A DNA stretch of 64,000 bases, from the NCBI RefSeq assembly GCF_034932105.1, contig NZ_JAYGIG010000117.1:38149-102148 (forward strand). The letters run 5' to 3'. Position numbers and translations under genes: made by a program. Of this stretch, positions 16,403 through 25,181 are shown piece after piece; position 1 is the first letter of the stretch, and every line of letters starts with the position of its first letter. The notes beneath the pieces were generated by a model that saw only the letters and a list, made by a program, of their open reading frames with translations, ran no database searches and was not told where the DNA came from. Source of the stretch: Leptothoe sp034932105. Lineage in GTDB: Bacteria; Cyanobacteriota; Cyanobacteriia; Phormidesmidales; Phormidesmidaceae.

Positions 16403-17197
16403 CTAGTTAAATAACTGACGTAGTTTGGTGAAAAAACTATCTTTTTGCACACTCAGGTCCATCAGCGGTACCTTCTCCCCTTGCAAGCGCCGGGCGATAT
16501 TAGAAACGGCGATACCCGCTTGGGAAAGTTCCTTATTCAGGATTAGGGGTTCCCCATTGTTGGTAGAAACTACCACCTGCTCATCGTCGGGAATCACCCC
16601 CAGCAACGGCACCGCTAAAATATCCTGCACGTCTTTGACGGACATCATTTGCTGAGCTTCCACCATGGCCGGTTTCAGACGGTTAATGATCAGCCGCATG
16701 GCCTTGATATCATTGGCTTCCAGGAGACCAATCACGCGGTCAGCGTCGCGGACGGCGGAAATTTCTGGGGTGGTGACAATAATCGCTTCACGGGCCGCCA
16801 CAATGGCGTTGCGAAAGCCCATTTCAATCCCCGCCGGGCTATCGATCAGGACAAAGTTATAGGCTTTGGTCAGGGCTCTGACCAGCTTTTTCATTTGATC
16901 TGGGGTAATGGATTCCTTCGACCGGTTTTGGGCGGCGGGTAATAGGGCTAAGTTGGGCTGGCGTTTATCTTTGACCAACGCCTGATCCAGGCGACAGTCC
17001 CCCGCTAAAACATCTAACGCGGTATAGACAATGCGGTTTTCTAGACCCAGGAGCAGGTCTAAATTGCGTAACCCAAAGTCAGCATCAATTACTACGACGC
17101 GTTTACCTGCCTTGGCTAGGGCCATCCCTAGGTTGGCGGTGCAGGTGGTTTTGCCAACGCCTCCCTTACCGGAGGTAACGACGATAATACGGTTCAT
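16403..17197 (-). CDS. minD: septum site-determining protein MinD
   Basis: MinD is a membrane-cycling ATPase that recruits MinC and is released by MinE. The 264-residue protein has the deviant Walker A motif KGGVGKTT at residues 11-18, VVIDADFGLRNLDLLLGLE, the Walker B-like FVLIDSPAGIEMGFRNA and the C-terminal amphipathic membrane-targeting helix (FFTKLRQLFN). The gene lies 158 bases after minC and 105 bases before minE. Length and sequence are standard. Confidence 0.97.
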   Translation of the reverse strand: MNRIIVVTSGKGGVGKTTCTANLGMALAKAGKRVVVIDADFGLRNLDLLLGLENRIVYTALDVLAGDCRLDQALVKDKRQPNLALLPAAQNRSKESITPDQMKKLVRALTKAYNFVLIDSPAGIEMGFRNAIVAAREAIIVTTPEISAVRDADRVIGLLEANDIKAMRLIINRLKPAMVEAQQMMSVKDVQDILAVPLLGVIPDDEQVVVSTNNGEPLILNKELSQAGIAVSNIARRLQGEKVPLMDLSVQKDSFFTKLRQLFN

Positions 17198-17355
17198 AGC
17201 TATGGATAAACGGGCGATTGCGGATGGTGTTCGTAGGGCACAGGGCTCAAGTAGGGCAATAGTCTCACGTTATGGCAAATTTTTTTGGATTTCCCTAAGG
17301 ATTTTCTAGAGACAGGGCGCTTAACGGGGAAACTTTGCTGTCAGGTCAAGGAAGA

Positions 17356-18399
17356 TCATGGGGCGTTCAGGTGAATTTGGGCGAATTCAGATGCGATCGC
17401 AATCCGAATCCCCCCTTGAATTCCACTACTCGGATCTTCATGACTGACATAGGCCACTTCCGGTTGATATTGGGACGGTGGTTTTTCCGGTGCCCGAGCC
17501 ACAGAGTCAGCTATCCGCAGCTGGGTTGGTTGCATATGCAACGCCATAATGCGACAGGCGGCATTGCCGTCGGAGCCCGCGTGGGCCACCCCCCGCAGAC
17601 GCCCCCAAACAAAAATATCCCCCGCCGCGATCAGCGATCCGCCCGGATTCACATCGCCGATCACCACAATTGAGCCAGGATGGCGAATTTCCGTCCCAGA
17701 GCGGACGGTGGTTTGCACGTAGAGGGGCGTTTCGAGGGCCTTTCCCCGGCTCGATGAATCGTTCAGGTGTTCTAATTTAGTTTGCTGCTCCACCGAATAC
17801 CCGGCCGTTGCCGCCGCCACAGCAGTCTGTCTACGCTGGGTATAAATGCGCTTGAGTTGTAGTTGGGCCGTTTGCAGTAACCGATCAATTTCTTGAAGCT
17901 GACGATTATCCAGCAGCCGGTCTCGGGCAATTAAGTGCACCGTCGTATTGGGCTCTAAAAACCGATTTTCAGAACTGAGGCGTAACGTGAGCTGCTGACA
18001 TAGCTCTTCCCACTCAGCTGGGGTAAAACTTTTTTCCGGAGCTGAGGGTAGCAACAGCAACAGTCGTCCCTGTTCACTCTTAAACGTTATCTGCTGTTTA
18101 GATCCACTCTGTTGCTCCACATCTACATCTAGAGAGGCTACATCAGCGAGGGGCGGAGCTGCCTGACTACTACTGTCATCCGCTTCTTCAAATACAAAAA
18201 GTTCGACCGTGTTTGAAGCCTTTAATCGGGCCGCTAGAGCAGCACGGGACTCTACGGCAGCATTCTCATCTGACGATGGATGGCCCGATGTCGCTTCTGG
18301 TGGTTGTTGAGGGGGCTCAGCACTGCCATCATTGGCGTTGATGGCACTGGTGGGGACCCTGGGATCATTTGTCTGATTGCTGACTATGCCTTTATCCAT
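17356..18399 (-). CDS. minC: septum site-determining protein MinC
   Basis: MinC inhibits FtsZ ring assembly away from mid-cell when bound to MinD. The C-terminal beta-helical MinC_C domain (about residues 225-335) is clear: VQTTVRSGTEIRHPGSIVVI, GDVNPGGSLIAAGDIFVWGR and LRGVAHAGSDGNAACRIMAL. The N-terminal domain (about 110-200, FKSEQGRLLLLLP...) is more divergent. It is preceded by a long disordered, Pro/Ser/Ala-rich extension of about 100 residues, so the protein (347 residues) is much longer than the roughly 230-residue E. coli MinC. That extension is common but variable in cyanobacteria. It is first in the minCDE cluster. Confidence 0.93.
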   Translation of the reverse strand: MDKGIVSNQTNDPRVPTSAINANDGSAEPPQQPPEATSGHPSSDENAAVESRAALAARLKASNTVELFVFEEADDSSSQAAPPLADVASLDVDVEQQSGSKQQITFKSEQGRLLLLLPSAPEKSFTPAEWEELCQQLTLRLSSENRFLEPNTTVHLIARDRLLDNRQLQEIDRLLQTAQLQLKRIYTQRRQTAVAAATAGYSVEQQTKLEHLNDSSSRGKALETPLYVQTTVRSGTEIRHPGSIVVIGDVNPGGSLIAAGDIFVWGRLRGVAHAGSDGNAACRIMALHMQPTQLRIADSVARAPEKPPSQYQPEVAYVSHEDPSSGIQGGIRIAIASEFAQIHLNAP

Positions 18400-18962
18400 T
18401 ATTTGACCGTGCTAGGAGTGCTTCTGGATTGCCCTCAACTGCAGACAAAAACATTGACCTATGTGTCACCGAAGAGCATAAACCACTATAGGACTGGTCA
18501 TACGTTGTAAGCAGTGTAGGTTGGGACTTATTTTGAAGTTTTTTGATACGAATGTTTGGCTAGCATACTTAAATCGCTGCACAGCATCCCTGCCAGTATC
18601 AGCCCATGATCTCATTTCCCAATGGCTACACAAATTTTTAAATTTCTAAAAAAACTGCAATTTACGCCATCGCCATCGCCATTGCCTGGGGAATAGTTGT
18701 CGACGACAGACCCGATTCAACAGTGTCTTGGCTTGTAGTTTTATTGAGTTTTTCGTAACTCAAAAGTGATCCAAAAATAAGCATTCTGGCTCAAAAATTC
18801 CCTATATTCCGACTTTTGTAGGTTTGTGCGGACATGTCACATTGATTTATTTTGCTCCAGCGATAAGATTGTGATTGAATTCGGTTCGACGATTACGTAA
18901 CTTTCGTTACATTTCCTCATTGGTGTCGGTTGACAAAACTTTTTTGATACGAGGTTTTAGAT
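18400..18962. promoter_or_regulatory. divergent intergenic region between minC and the 11-mer repeat protein
   Basis: This gap of about 560 bases separates divergent genes and must carry both promoters. A direct repeat TTTTTTGATACGA occurs about 18538 and about 18940, the second just before the start at 18963. TTGACA occurs at 18930. I find no RNA gene or coding sequence. Confidence 0.4.
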
Positions 18963-21152
18963 ATGCTTAGGCTCCGCTCTACCTTTCCGTTGGCTGCTAC
19001 GGTTGCGTTGTTCACAATTGTTGCCCCTCCCCAGTCTTTTTCTGGTTTTCAGGCCGTGGCAGCAGGAGCTGCCTTTGAGGTGCCTGTTGCCGTATCCGGT
19101 GATACGAGCCTTAAAGTGAGCAGTGGTTCTGATGCCATGGCTGTCATCAGTGAGGCTCTCAAAACAAGTTTTGAGGGTAAGTTCAACGGCGCTGAGGTGA
19201 ATATTGATGCGGTGGGTGCCGAGCAGGCTATTCAGGCCTTGTTGAATGGTGACGCGGATCTAGCGGCCATTAGTCGTCCCCTCAGCGCGGCTGAAACTGC
19301 TCAGGGGCTTTCTGCGGTTGATGTGAAGCGGGTTAAGATTGCCATCATTGTGGGTGCTGAAAATCCATTTAATGGCAGCTTGACCGGTGAGCAGTTTGCC
19401 AAAATTTTTCGGGGCGAAATTAAGAATTGGTCTGAAGTCGGTGGGCCGAGTGCGCCTATTCGCCTAGTGGATCGACCTGAGACGAGTGATACTCGCCTGG
19501 CTTTGGCTCCTTATCCTGTGTTTCAGTCGGCTAAGTTTGCTACTGGTAAGACGGCAACCCAGTTAGTTAGCGATAGTCCCGCTGATGTGGCAAAGGCTCT
19601 GGGGAATGATGGCATTAGTTATGTCCTAGTGGATGAAGTGGGTGCTTTGTCCGGTGTGCGGACGTTGTCGATGCATAAGACATTGCCCACTGATGCTCGT
19701 TATCCCTTTTCCCAGCCTTTTTCCTTGGTTTATAGCGGTGAACCTTCCCCGGCTGTTGCTGCCTTTTTAGGTTATGCGGCTGGTGCCCCAGGACAATCTG
19801 CCCTCCAATCTGTGAATCCGTTGGCGGGTGTGGTCAGTGCGGCGGGTAACACGGTCAAAGGGGCCGCTGATGCGGCTGGTGATGCGGTTCAAGGTGCGGC
19901 TGGTGCCGCTGGTGATGTCGTTGAAGGGGCAGCTGGTGCCGCTGGTGATGCGGTTGAAGGGGCCGCTGATGGGGCTGGTGATGTGGCTAATCAAGTGACG
20001 GCGGCAGCAGACCAGGCGGTTAGCGATGTCAATCCTCAGTCGAAATCTCGGGCCAATCTTTGGTGGCTGCTGATTGTGCCAGCTGCTTTCTTGGGCCTAT
20101 GGGCTTGGGGTGCGCGTCGCCGCAAAGATGAGCGCGTGGTCACCTCTACCAATGAATCTACAACTGAGGGCATTGACCTATCAGGCGTTGGGAAAGCAGG
20201 GGCGGGGGTAGCCGCAGGCGCTGCAGCCGTTGGCGGTGCAGCCTGGGCTACGGCAAAACAGGGCGGCAATGTGGCTAAAGATGGCTTGGGCAATGTCGGC
20301 AATGTAGCCAAAGACGGCTTAGACAATGTCGGTAATATGGCTAAAGGTGGTCTGGGCAATGTCGGCGATGTGGCCAAAGACGGCTTAGGTGGCATTAAAG
20401 GCGGTTTGGATAACGTTGGTGATGTAGCCAAGGGGGGGCTCGGTAACCTGCAAACTGGTCTGGGCAATGTCGGCAATGTGGCCAAAGGCGGCTTGGGCAA
20501 TGTGGGTGACATGGCTAAGGGTGGCCTGGGCAATGTCGGTGATGCAGCCAAAGGCGGCTTAGGTGGCATTAAAGGCGGTTTGGATAACGTTGGCGATGCA
20601 GTCAAGGGCGGCCTCGGTAACCTGCAAACTGGTCTGGATAACTTTGGCGATGCAGCCAAAGGCGGTCTCGATAATCTCAAAGGCACAGCGCAACAAGGTG
20701 TTGATGGCGTGGCCGGTGGCCTCGGCAACGTCGGTAACGTCGCTAAGGGTGGTTTGGATAACCTTCAGGGTGGTCTCGGCAATGTTGGCGATGCGGCTAA
20801 GGGCGGCATTGATAAGCTTCAAGGTGGCCTTGGTAACGTTGGGGATGCCGCTAAGGGCGGGCTGGGGAATCTGGCCAGCGCAGCTCAGCAGGGTGTGGAT
20901 GGCGTAGCCGGTGGCCTCGGTAATGCTGGGAATGCTGTTCAGGGTGGTGCTAACACTGTGACTGGTAAGCTGGGCGGTATGGTCGACGACGCTGGCAATG
21001 CTATGAAAAAGGTGGCTGATGCAGCCGAGGGTACTCCCCAGTCTCTTTGGCAGCGCGTGCGTGATGGGGCGAACCAAGCGGCCGATCAGGCTGGTAAGCT
21101 GAAGGATAAGGCGGCTGATGTTGTTGACGATCTGAAGGATCGGGGCAACTAA
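18963..21152 (+). CDS. PstS-like substrate-binding protein fused to a membrane span and long 11-residue repeats
   Basis: This 729-residue protein has an unusual layout. Residues 1-36 are an export signal. Residues 45-270 resemble a phosphate-binding (PstS-like) periplasmic domain (SGSDAMAVISEAL, NGDADLAAISRPLS, FAKIFRGEIKNWSEVGGPSAPI). Residues 298-345 are 11-residue repeats of the type AAGDAVQGAAG. One membrane helix lies at 364-383, followed by the cytoplasmic signal RRRKDER. Residues 435-665 are about 20 degenerate copies of AKGGLGNVGDA, in 11-residue steps. The C-terminus is charged and helical (DQAGKLKDKAADVVDDLKDRGN). By the positive-inside rule, the second repeat array is cytoplasmic. 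Such 11-mers recall LEA proteins and synuclein, which bind membranes, but this is inference. Phosphate binding is not proven. Confidence 0.8.
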   Translation: MLRLRSTFPLAATVALFTIVAPPQSFSGFQAVAAGAAFEVPVAVSGDTSLKVSSGSDAMAVISEALKTSFEGKFNGAEVNIDAVGAEQAIQALLNGDADLAAISRPLSAAETAQGLSAVDVKRVKIAIIVGAENPFNGSLTGEQFAKIFRGEIKNWSEVGGPSAPIRLVDRPETSDTRLALAPYPVFQSAKFATGKTATQLVSDSPADVAKALGNDGISYVLVDEVGALSGVRTLSMHKTLPTDARYPFSQPFSLVYSGEPSPAVAAFLGYAAGAPGQSALQSVNPLAGVVSAAGNTVKGAADAAGDAVQGAAGAAGDVVEGAAGAAGDAVEGAADGAGDVANQVTAAADQAVSDVNPQSKSRANLWWLLIVPAAFLGLWAWGARRRKDERVVTSTNESTTEGIDLSGVGKAGAGVAAGAAAVGGAAWATAKQGGNVAKDGLGNVGNVAKDGLDNVGNMAKGGLGNVGDVAKDGLGGIKGGLDNVGDVAKGGLGNLQTGLGNVGNVAKGGLGNVGDMAKGGLGNVGDAAKGGLGGIKGGLDNVGDAVKGGLGNLQTGLDNFGDAAKGGLDNLKGTAQQGVDGVAGGLGNVGNVAKGGLDNLQGGLGNVGDAAKGGIDKLQGGLGNVGDAAKGGLGNLASAAQQGVDGVAGGLGNAGNAVQGGANTVTGKLGGMVDDAGNAMKKVADAAEGTPQSLWQRVRDGANQAADQAGKLKDKAADVVDDLKDRGN

Positions 21153-21205
21153 TCTGGGGGACTAGTCCAGCTAGAGATGTGTGAGGGAGTAGGTAGGGAT
21201 TCAAT

Positions 21206-22195
21206 ATGTCTTGGAGCCCTACCCATGCTCGGATTCATACATTACTGAAATCAAAGGTCCTGCTTCCAAAGGACACGGCTATTTTGATGGCTGTGTCCGG
21301 GGGGCAGGATTCTTTATGTATGGCCAAATTACTGCTAGACCTGGGGGAGCGGTGGGGATGGCGGTTAGCCATCGTCCATTGTGACCACGGCTGGCGACCT
21401 GATTCTGCTGAGAATGCAGCCCACGTCATGGGTCTGGCGCAACAATGGCAACTGCCCTACTTTGGGGAGACGGCCCAGGCGTTGAGGGCAACCGAGGCGG
21501 CGGCTCGGAATTGGCGCTATGGGGTATTTGCGGATGTGGCCCGCCGCCATGGCTATCACCATGTGGTCACGGGCCATACGGCGACCGATCGGGCTGAGAC
21601 AGTGCTATATAACCTGTTGCGCGGTAGCGGAGCCGATGGCATCCAGGCCTTGAGTTGGCAGCGACCACTGGTGAACGAGCAGGGTAGTGGAGCGATTTGG
21701 GTCACCCGCCCGCTATTACAGTTGACCCGACAGGAAACGGGTCTGTTTTGTCACGACTTCGGCCTGTCTGTCTGGCATGACAGCTCGAATGAGGACTTGT
21801 ACTATCGCCGTAATCGCATTCGTCAGGAGCTAATGCCTTATTTGCGATCGCACTTTAACCCCAACGTCGAAACCACCCTGGCCCAAACTGCCGAAATTTT
21901 TACCGCCGAAGTCAGCTACCTAGAAGCTCAGACTGATCAGCTATATGCCGATGTGGTGGCTCCCTTGGAGGACGGGTGGTGTATCCATCGCCCATGGTTT
22001 GGGGCGGCTCCCTTAGCGCTCCAACGGCGGGTGGCTCGGCGACTCTTGCAAACGGTACTGCCCCAGCAGCCAAACTTTGAGCATATTGAGAAACTCGTAG
22101 CGCTAGGGAATGCCCCCCATCGCAGCCAGACGGATCCCTTTCCGGGGGGGTGGATTGCCAGGGTGGAGCATGACCAAATCCGATTACAGCGGTAG
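21206..22195 (+). CDS. tilS: tRNA(Ile)-lysidine synthetase
   Basis: TilS modifies C34 of the CAU-anticodon tRNA-Ile to lysidine, so that it reads AUA instead of AUG. The ATP-pyrophosphatase P-loop SGGQDSLCMAKLLLDL lies at residues 30-45. Other N-type motifs are VHCDHGWRPDSAENA, VTGHTATDRAETVLYNLLRG and DSSNEDLYYRRNRIRQELMPYL. At 329 residues it is the short form, without the C-terminal domains of E. coli TilS, as usual in cyanobacteria. It lies 53 bases after the repeat protein gene and 97 bases before the TPR gene, all co-directional. Confidence 0.95.
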   Translation: MSWSPTHARIHTLLKSKVLLPKDTAILMAVSGGQDSLCMAKLLLDLGERWGWRLAIVHCDHGWRPDSAENAAHVMGLAQQWQLPYFGETAQALRATEAAARNWRYGVFADVARRHGYHHVVTGHTATDRAETVLYNLLRGSGADGIQALSWQRPLVNEQGSGAIWVTRPLLQLTRQETGLFCHDFGLSVWHDSSNEDLYYRRNRIRQELMPYLRSHFNPNVETTLAQTAEIFTAEVSYLEAQTDQLYADVVAPLEDGWCIHRPWFGAAPLALQRRVARRLLQTVLPQQPNFEHIEKLVALGNAPHRSQTDPFPGGWIARVEHDQIRLQR

Positions 22196-22292
22196 AACGA
22201 TAGCTGGACAATATAACTCTCAAAGAGGCCCTCTCCCTGGAAGCGAAGATCAATCCGCTTTAAGCTATAGGAGAAAACTTCATTGGTATACT

Positions 22293-23072
22293 ATGCGCTG
22301 GTTTTTGGCGGTTGTTCTGGGCCTATGGCTAGGATGCACATCCCTATCATTACCCGCCACAGCCGATAGCCCACCTGACATTGGCAGTCTCCGCAAACAG
22401 GCCTTTGAACTCACCAGTAAGGGCAAATTTGATTTGGCTGAAGCTGTGTGGACCCAACTTCTGGAGGCCTTGCCCGAGGAGCCAGCCCTATGGAGTAACC
22501 GGGGCAACGTGCGAGTGAGCCAAAACAAAATTGAAGGGGCCATCAGCGACTACGCCCAGGCGATTTCCCTGGACCCACTGCAGCCGAATGCCTATCTCAA
22601 TCGGGGGGCTGCCTATGAAGCTGCAGGCAATTGGCAAGCGGCCATTGATGACTACAACCGAGTCCTGAAACTATCCCCCAATGATCCAGCGGCCTATAAC
22701 AATCGGGGTAACGCTAAGGGTGGTCAGGGAGACTGGAACGCTGCCCTGAAGGACTATGAGCAGTCAATTACCATTCAGCCCAGTTTTTCCTTAGGCTATG
22801 CCAACTACGGCATAGCCCTGTTTGAGGTGGGCGACCAGGGGCGCTCACTGCAGGTGCTGAAAAGCCTAGCGCGCAAGTATCCCAACTATGCGGATGTGCG
22901 GGCTGCCCTGACCGCAGTGCTATGGGAAACGGGCCATCGCGGAGAAGCCGAAAGCCAGTGGGCTGCAGCTCGTGGTCTAGATCGGCGCTATGCCGATCTA
23001 GACTGGGTGCAGCATGTACGTCGTTGGCCCCCTTCGTTAGTGACAGGGCTGGAGCACTTTTTGCACCTCTAA
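22293..23072 (+). CDS. exported tetratricopeptide repeat protein
   Basis: From the ATG at 22293, this 259-residue protein starts with a signal peptide (MRWFLAVVLGLWLG...LPATADS). It then carries about four to five TPR units: SNRGNVRVSQNKIEGAISDY, YLNRGAAYEAAGNWQAAIDD, YNNRGNAKGGQGDWNAALKD and YANYGIALFEVGDQGRSLQV. TPRs mediate protein contacts; similar small lumenal or periplasmic TPR proteins in cyanobacteria are linked to photosystem assembly, but no specific partner can be named. The frame is open upstream to 22110, inside tilS, but the signal peptide decides the start. Confidence 0.87.
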   Translation: MRWFLAVVLGLWLGCTSLSLPATADSPPDIGSLRKQAFELTSKGKFDLAEAVWTQLLEALPEEPALWSNRGNVRVSQNKIEGAISDYAQAISLDPLQPNAYLNRGAAYEAAGNWQAAIDDYNRVLKLSPNDPAAYNNRGNAKGGQGDWNAALKDYEQSITIQPSFSLGYANYGIALFEVGDQGRSLQVLKSLARKYPNYADVRAALTAVLWETGHRGEAESQWAAARGLDRRYADLDWVQHVRRWPPSLVTGLEHFLHL

Positions 23073-23761
23073 AAGCGAGGTACTAGCTACAGCGAGCCTT
23101 GATTCCCTCAAGGCTTCAGGAATCACTTAGCTTTCCCGTGAATTTAACCGTACAAACATACAGACGCTAATCGCCAGCTTCAAAAATATTTACAATTCTC
23201 AACTTATCTTTATTAAAAGCCCCTTGTTCAGGGTAGGCATTTTGTCTAGGTAATGTCATGCCTGGTAAGGGTTTAGGGCTCTAGCGATGGTGTCAGCTAA
23301 TGCCATGGCAGAGGATTTCAGTCTTTCTACGATAGGAGTTCATGGAGTTGAGATTAATACTTGTAAGGCCATGATGTTGCTAGGGTGTATCCAATGGGCA
23401 CCCCTATCGTGTTAATGGGTGTTTACTGAAAATAGGCAAATTTCCCTGTATCTACTCTGTATCTTCTGTATCTACTTTGTATCTTCTGTATTAATAGCTG
23501 AGCTTTCAGAGTTGTGTGGTTCCTGGGATCTAATTATGGTTCTCCCTCATTATCAGTTTGAGCGCTTTAAATGCACGATTTAGGCGATGTGTTCCTCTAA
23601 ATGCTGATATGTCTAACTTGCTCTAGGCTCTTTGCTCAAATGTATTGGATCAGCCCTGGGGATGTTATTGGCACCTCCTGCGAATACATGACGCATCAAG
23701 GCCAGTAAGAGTTGACGAGTGTTGTCGCTGCTTGGACTTCTTTGGTTCCTGGGCATTCTTT
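23073..23761. other. intergenic region before the GAF-GGDEF gene
   Basis: This gap of about 690 bases (if the cyclase starts at 23762) has an 8-bp hairpin without T-tract just after the TPR gene (23095-23115) and a 20-bp tandem repeat at 23448-23487. The frame of the downstream gene is open back to a TTG at 23645. No RNA gene was recognised. Confidence 0.4.
23448..23487. repeat. 20-bp tandem repeat, two copies
   Basis: GTATCTACTYTGTATCTTCT occurs twice in tandem (23448-23467 and 23468-23487), followed by the partial start GTATT. It is noncoding and lies about 275 bases upstream of the diguanylate cyclase start. Confidence 0.8.
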
Positions 23762-25150
23762 ATGTACTACAACACATCTTTGAATCACAAATTTACCCAG
23801 CTACTATTTTCTAGCTTAGAGCCCTCTGGGCTTGTCGCTCAGACCGAGGCTCAGCCTGCTTCTCCCATTCAAGAAAAATTGAGTCAAATTTTTGTACCCT
23901 CCCTTAGGATGGCGGATTGTCCCAACTCTGATCACAATCTGGACAATGTTCAGCAGTTGCAGCAGCTGTTACAGCAGCAAATTCGCTTACGGGAAACCAT
24001 TCAGCGGATTCGGCGAGTGTTAGATGCCCACCATATCCATCGGGTTGCTGTGCAGGAACTGCTGGACTTTTTTAAGGCGGATTGGGTGTTTGTCCTGGGC
24101 AACGGTCCTAGTTTGCGTCAATGGGGTGATGCGTCTTTACATCCCATGGTGATGGATTCCTCGGCCGCGTTGAAGACATACCTGGAACTAGAGACGGCGG
24201 TTGTAGAGCAGGGCCAATCATGCCCAATTGCGGTGGATGGGCAAACGCTGGAGCAGGTACCCATGTGCCAAGATTGGTTGAGCCAATATCCGGGTGCTTG
24301 GCTATTGGTGCCCATCTATTTGATGCATGTCCATCAAATAGATGGGCACCATTTGATGGATGCTCCGCTCATGGATGTTCACCAGCGGCAGGGGGGCAAT
24401 GGAGGTGAGCCCTGGGGACTGGTAGTCATCGGCCGGAAAGATCCAGCTAGTCGGTGGTCCTTAATGCAGCAGGACCAGGCGCAGATATTGGTGGATGAAG
24501 TTGCCATCGCCCTTGATCACAGTCTGCGCCATGAAAAACTCAAACAGGAAAAGCAAGAACTCCAAGCCCTGGCACTGACCGATAGCCTCACGGGGCTAGC
24601 CAATCGTCGCCAGTTTGATCGCTATTTAGCTGCCGAATGGCAACGCCTAGCGCGGGAGCAGCAGCCCCTTACTCTAATCCTTTGTGATATCGATTATTTC
24701 AAACGGTATAACGATTCCTATGGTCACCCCACAGGGGATATTTGCCTAGCCCAGGTCAGTGATGTGCTCAGGCAATGCACTCGTCGGCCAGCGGACTTGA
24801 TTGCCCGCTACGGCGGCGAAGAATTTGCCGTGGTTTTGCCCAATACCCATACGGAAGGTGGGCACCAGGTGGCCCTGGCGATTCAGCAGCAGCTGGCGAA
24901 GGCCGCCCTGCCCCATGACACCTCCGATGTGAGTGGCACCGTTACCCTGACCATGGGTATTGCCACGGTGGTCCCCCAGCCCCAGCTCAATTCCCAGGAT
25001 CTAATACAGGCAGCGGATTTAGCGCTTTATCATGCTAAACAGCAAGGTCGCGATCGCATCTACGTCCACGCCCATTACTGCGTGCGTGAGGATGCCCCAA
25101 AGGACAGCACCCCGCCCAAATCACTCCAGCCCAGCCTGCTCGATTCTTAA
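23762..25150 (+). CDS. GAF-GGDEF diguanylate cyclase
   Basis: This protein is predicted to make cyclic di-GMP. From the ATG at 23762 it has 462 residues: a Gln-rich helix (about 62-80), a GAF-like sensory domain (about 85-255, starting RIRRVLDAHHIHRVAVQELL) and a GGDEF domain (about 265-430). The GGDEF domain holds DSLTGLANRRQFD, LILCDIDYFKRYND and the active-site RYGGEEF. An inhibitory I-site RxxD (RPAD) lies five residues before RYGGEEF's first Gly, so product feedback is expected. The GAF domain is interrupted by a His/Met-rich loop (about residues 182-205) encoded by a perfect 20-bp inverted repeat. An earlier TTG start at 23645 would add 39 residues of unlikely composition. Confidence 0.88.
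   Translation: MYYNTSLNHKFTQLLFSSLEPSGLVAQTEAQPASPIQEKLSQIFVPSLRMADCPNSDHNLDNVQQLQQLLQQQIRLRETIQRIRRVLDAHHIHRVAVQELLDFFKADWVFVLGNGPSLRQWGDASLHPMVMDSSAALKTYLELETAVVEQGQSCPIAVDGQTLEQVPMCQDWLSQYPGAWLLVPIYLMHVHQIDGHHLMDAPLMDVHQRQGGNGGEPWGLVVIGRKDPASRWSLMQQDQAQILVDEVAIALDHSLRHEKLKQEKQELQALALTDSLTGLANRRQFDRYLAAEWQRLAREQQPLTLILCDIDYFKRYNDSYGHPTGDICLAQVSDVLRQCTRRPADLIARYGGEEFAVVLPNTHTEGGHQVALAIQQQLAKAALPHDTSDVSGTVTLTMGIATVVPQPQLNSQDLIQAADLALYHAKQQGRDRIYVHAHYCVREDAPKDSTPPKSLQPSLLDS
24306..24351. repeat. perfect 20-bp inverted repeat inside the diguanylate cyclase gene
   Basis: The arms at 24306-24325 and 24332-24351 are exact reverse complements, with a 6-base spacer. They encode part of a His/Met-rich loop in the GAF region. 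A stem this long in the middle of a coding sequence is uncommon. Confidence 0.92.
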
Positions 25151-25181
25151 CAGCCGCCTGTCGGAACTTACTGGTAGTGGC

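Noticed and set aside
20036..20728. A 230-codon Pro/Leu-rich frame antisense to the 11-mer repeat protein
   Set aside because: It mirrors the repeated GC-rich coding strand (Gly/Leu codons read as Pro and Leu); no independent signals.
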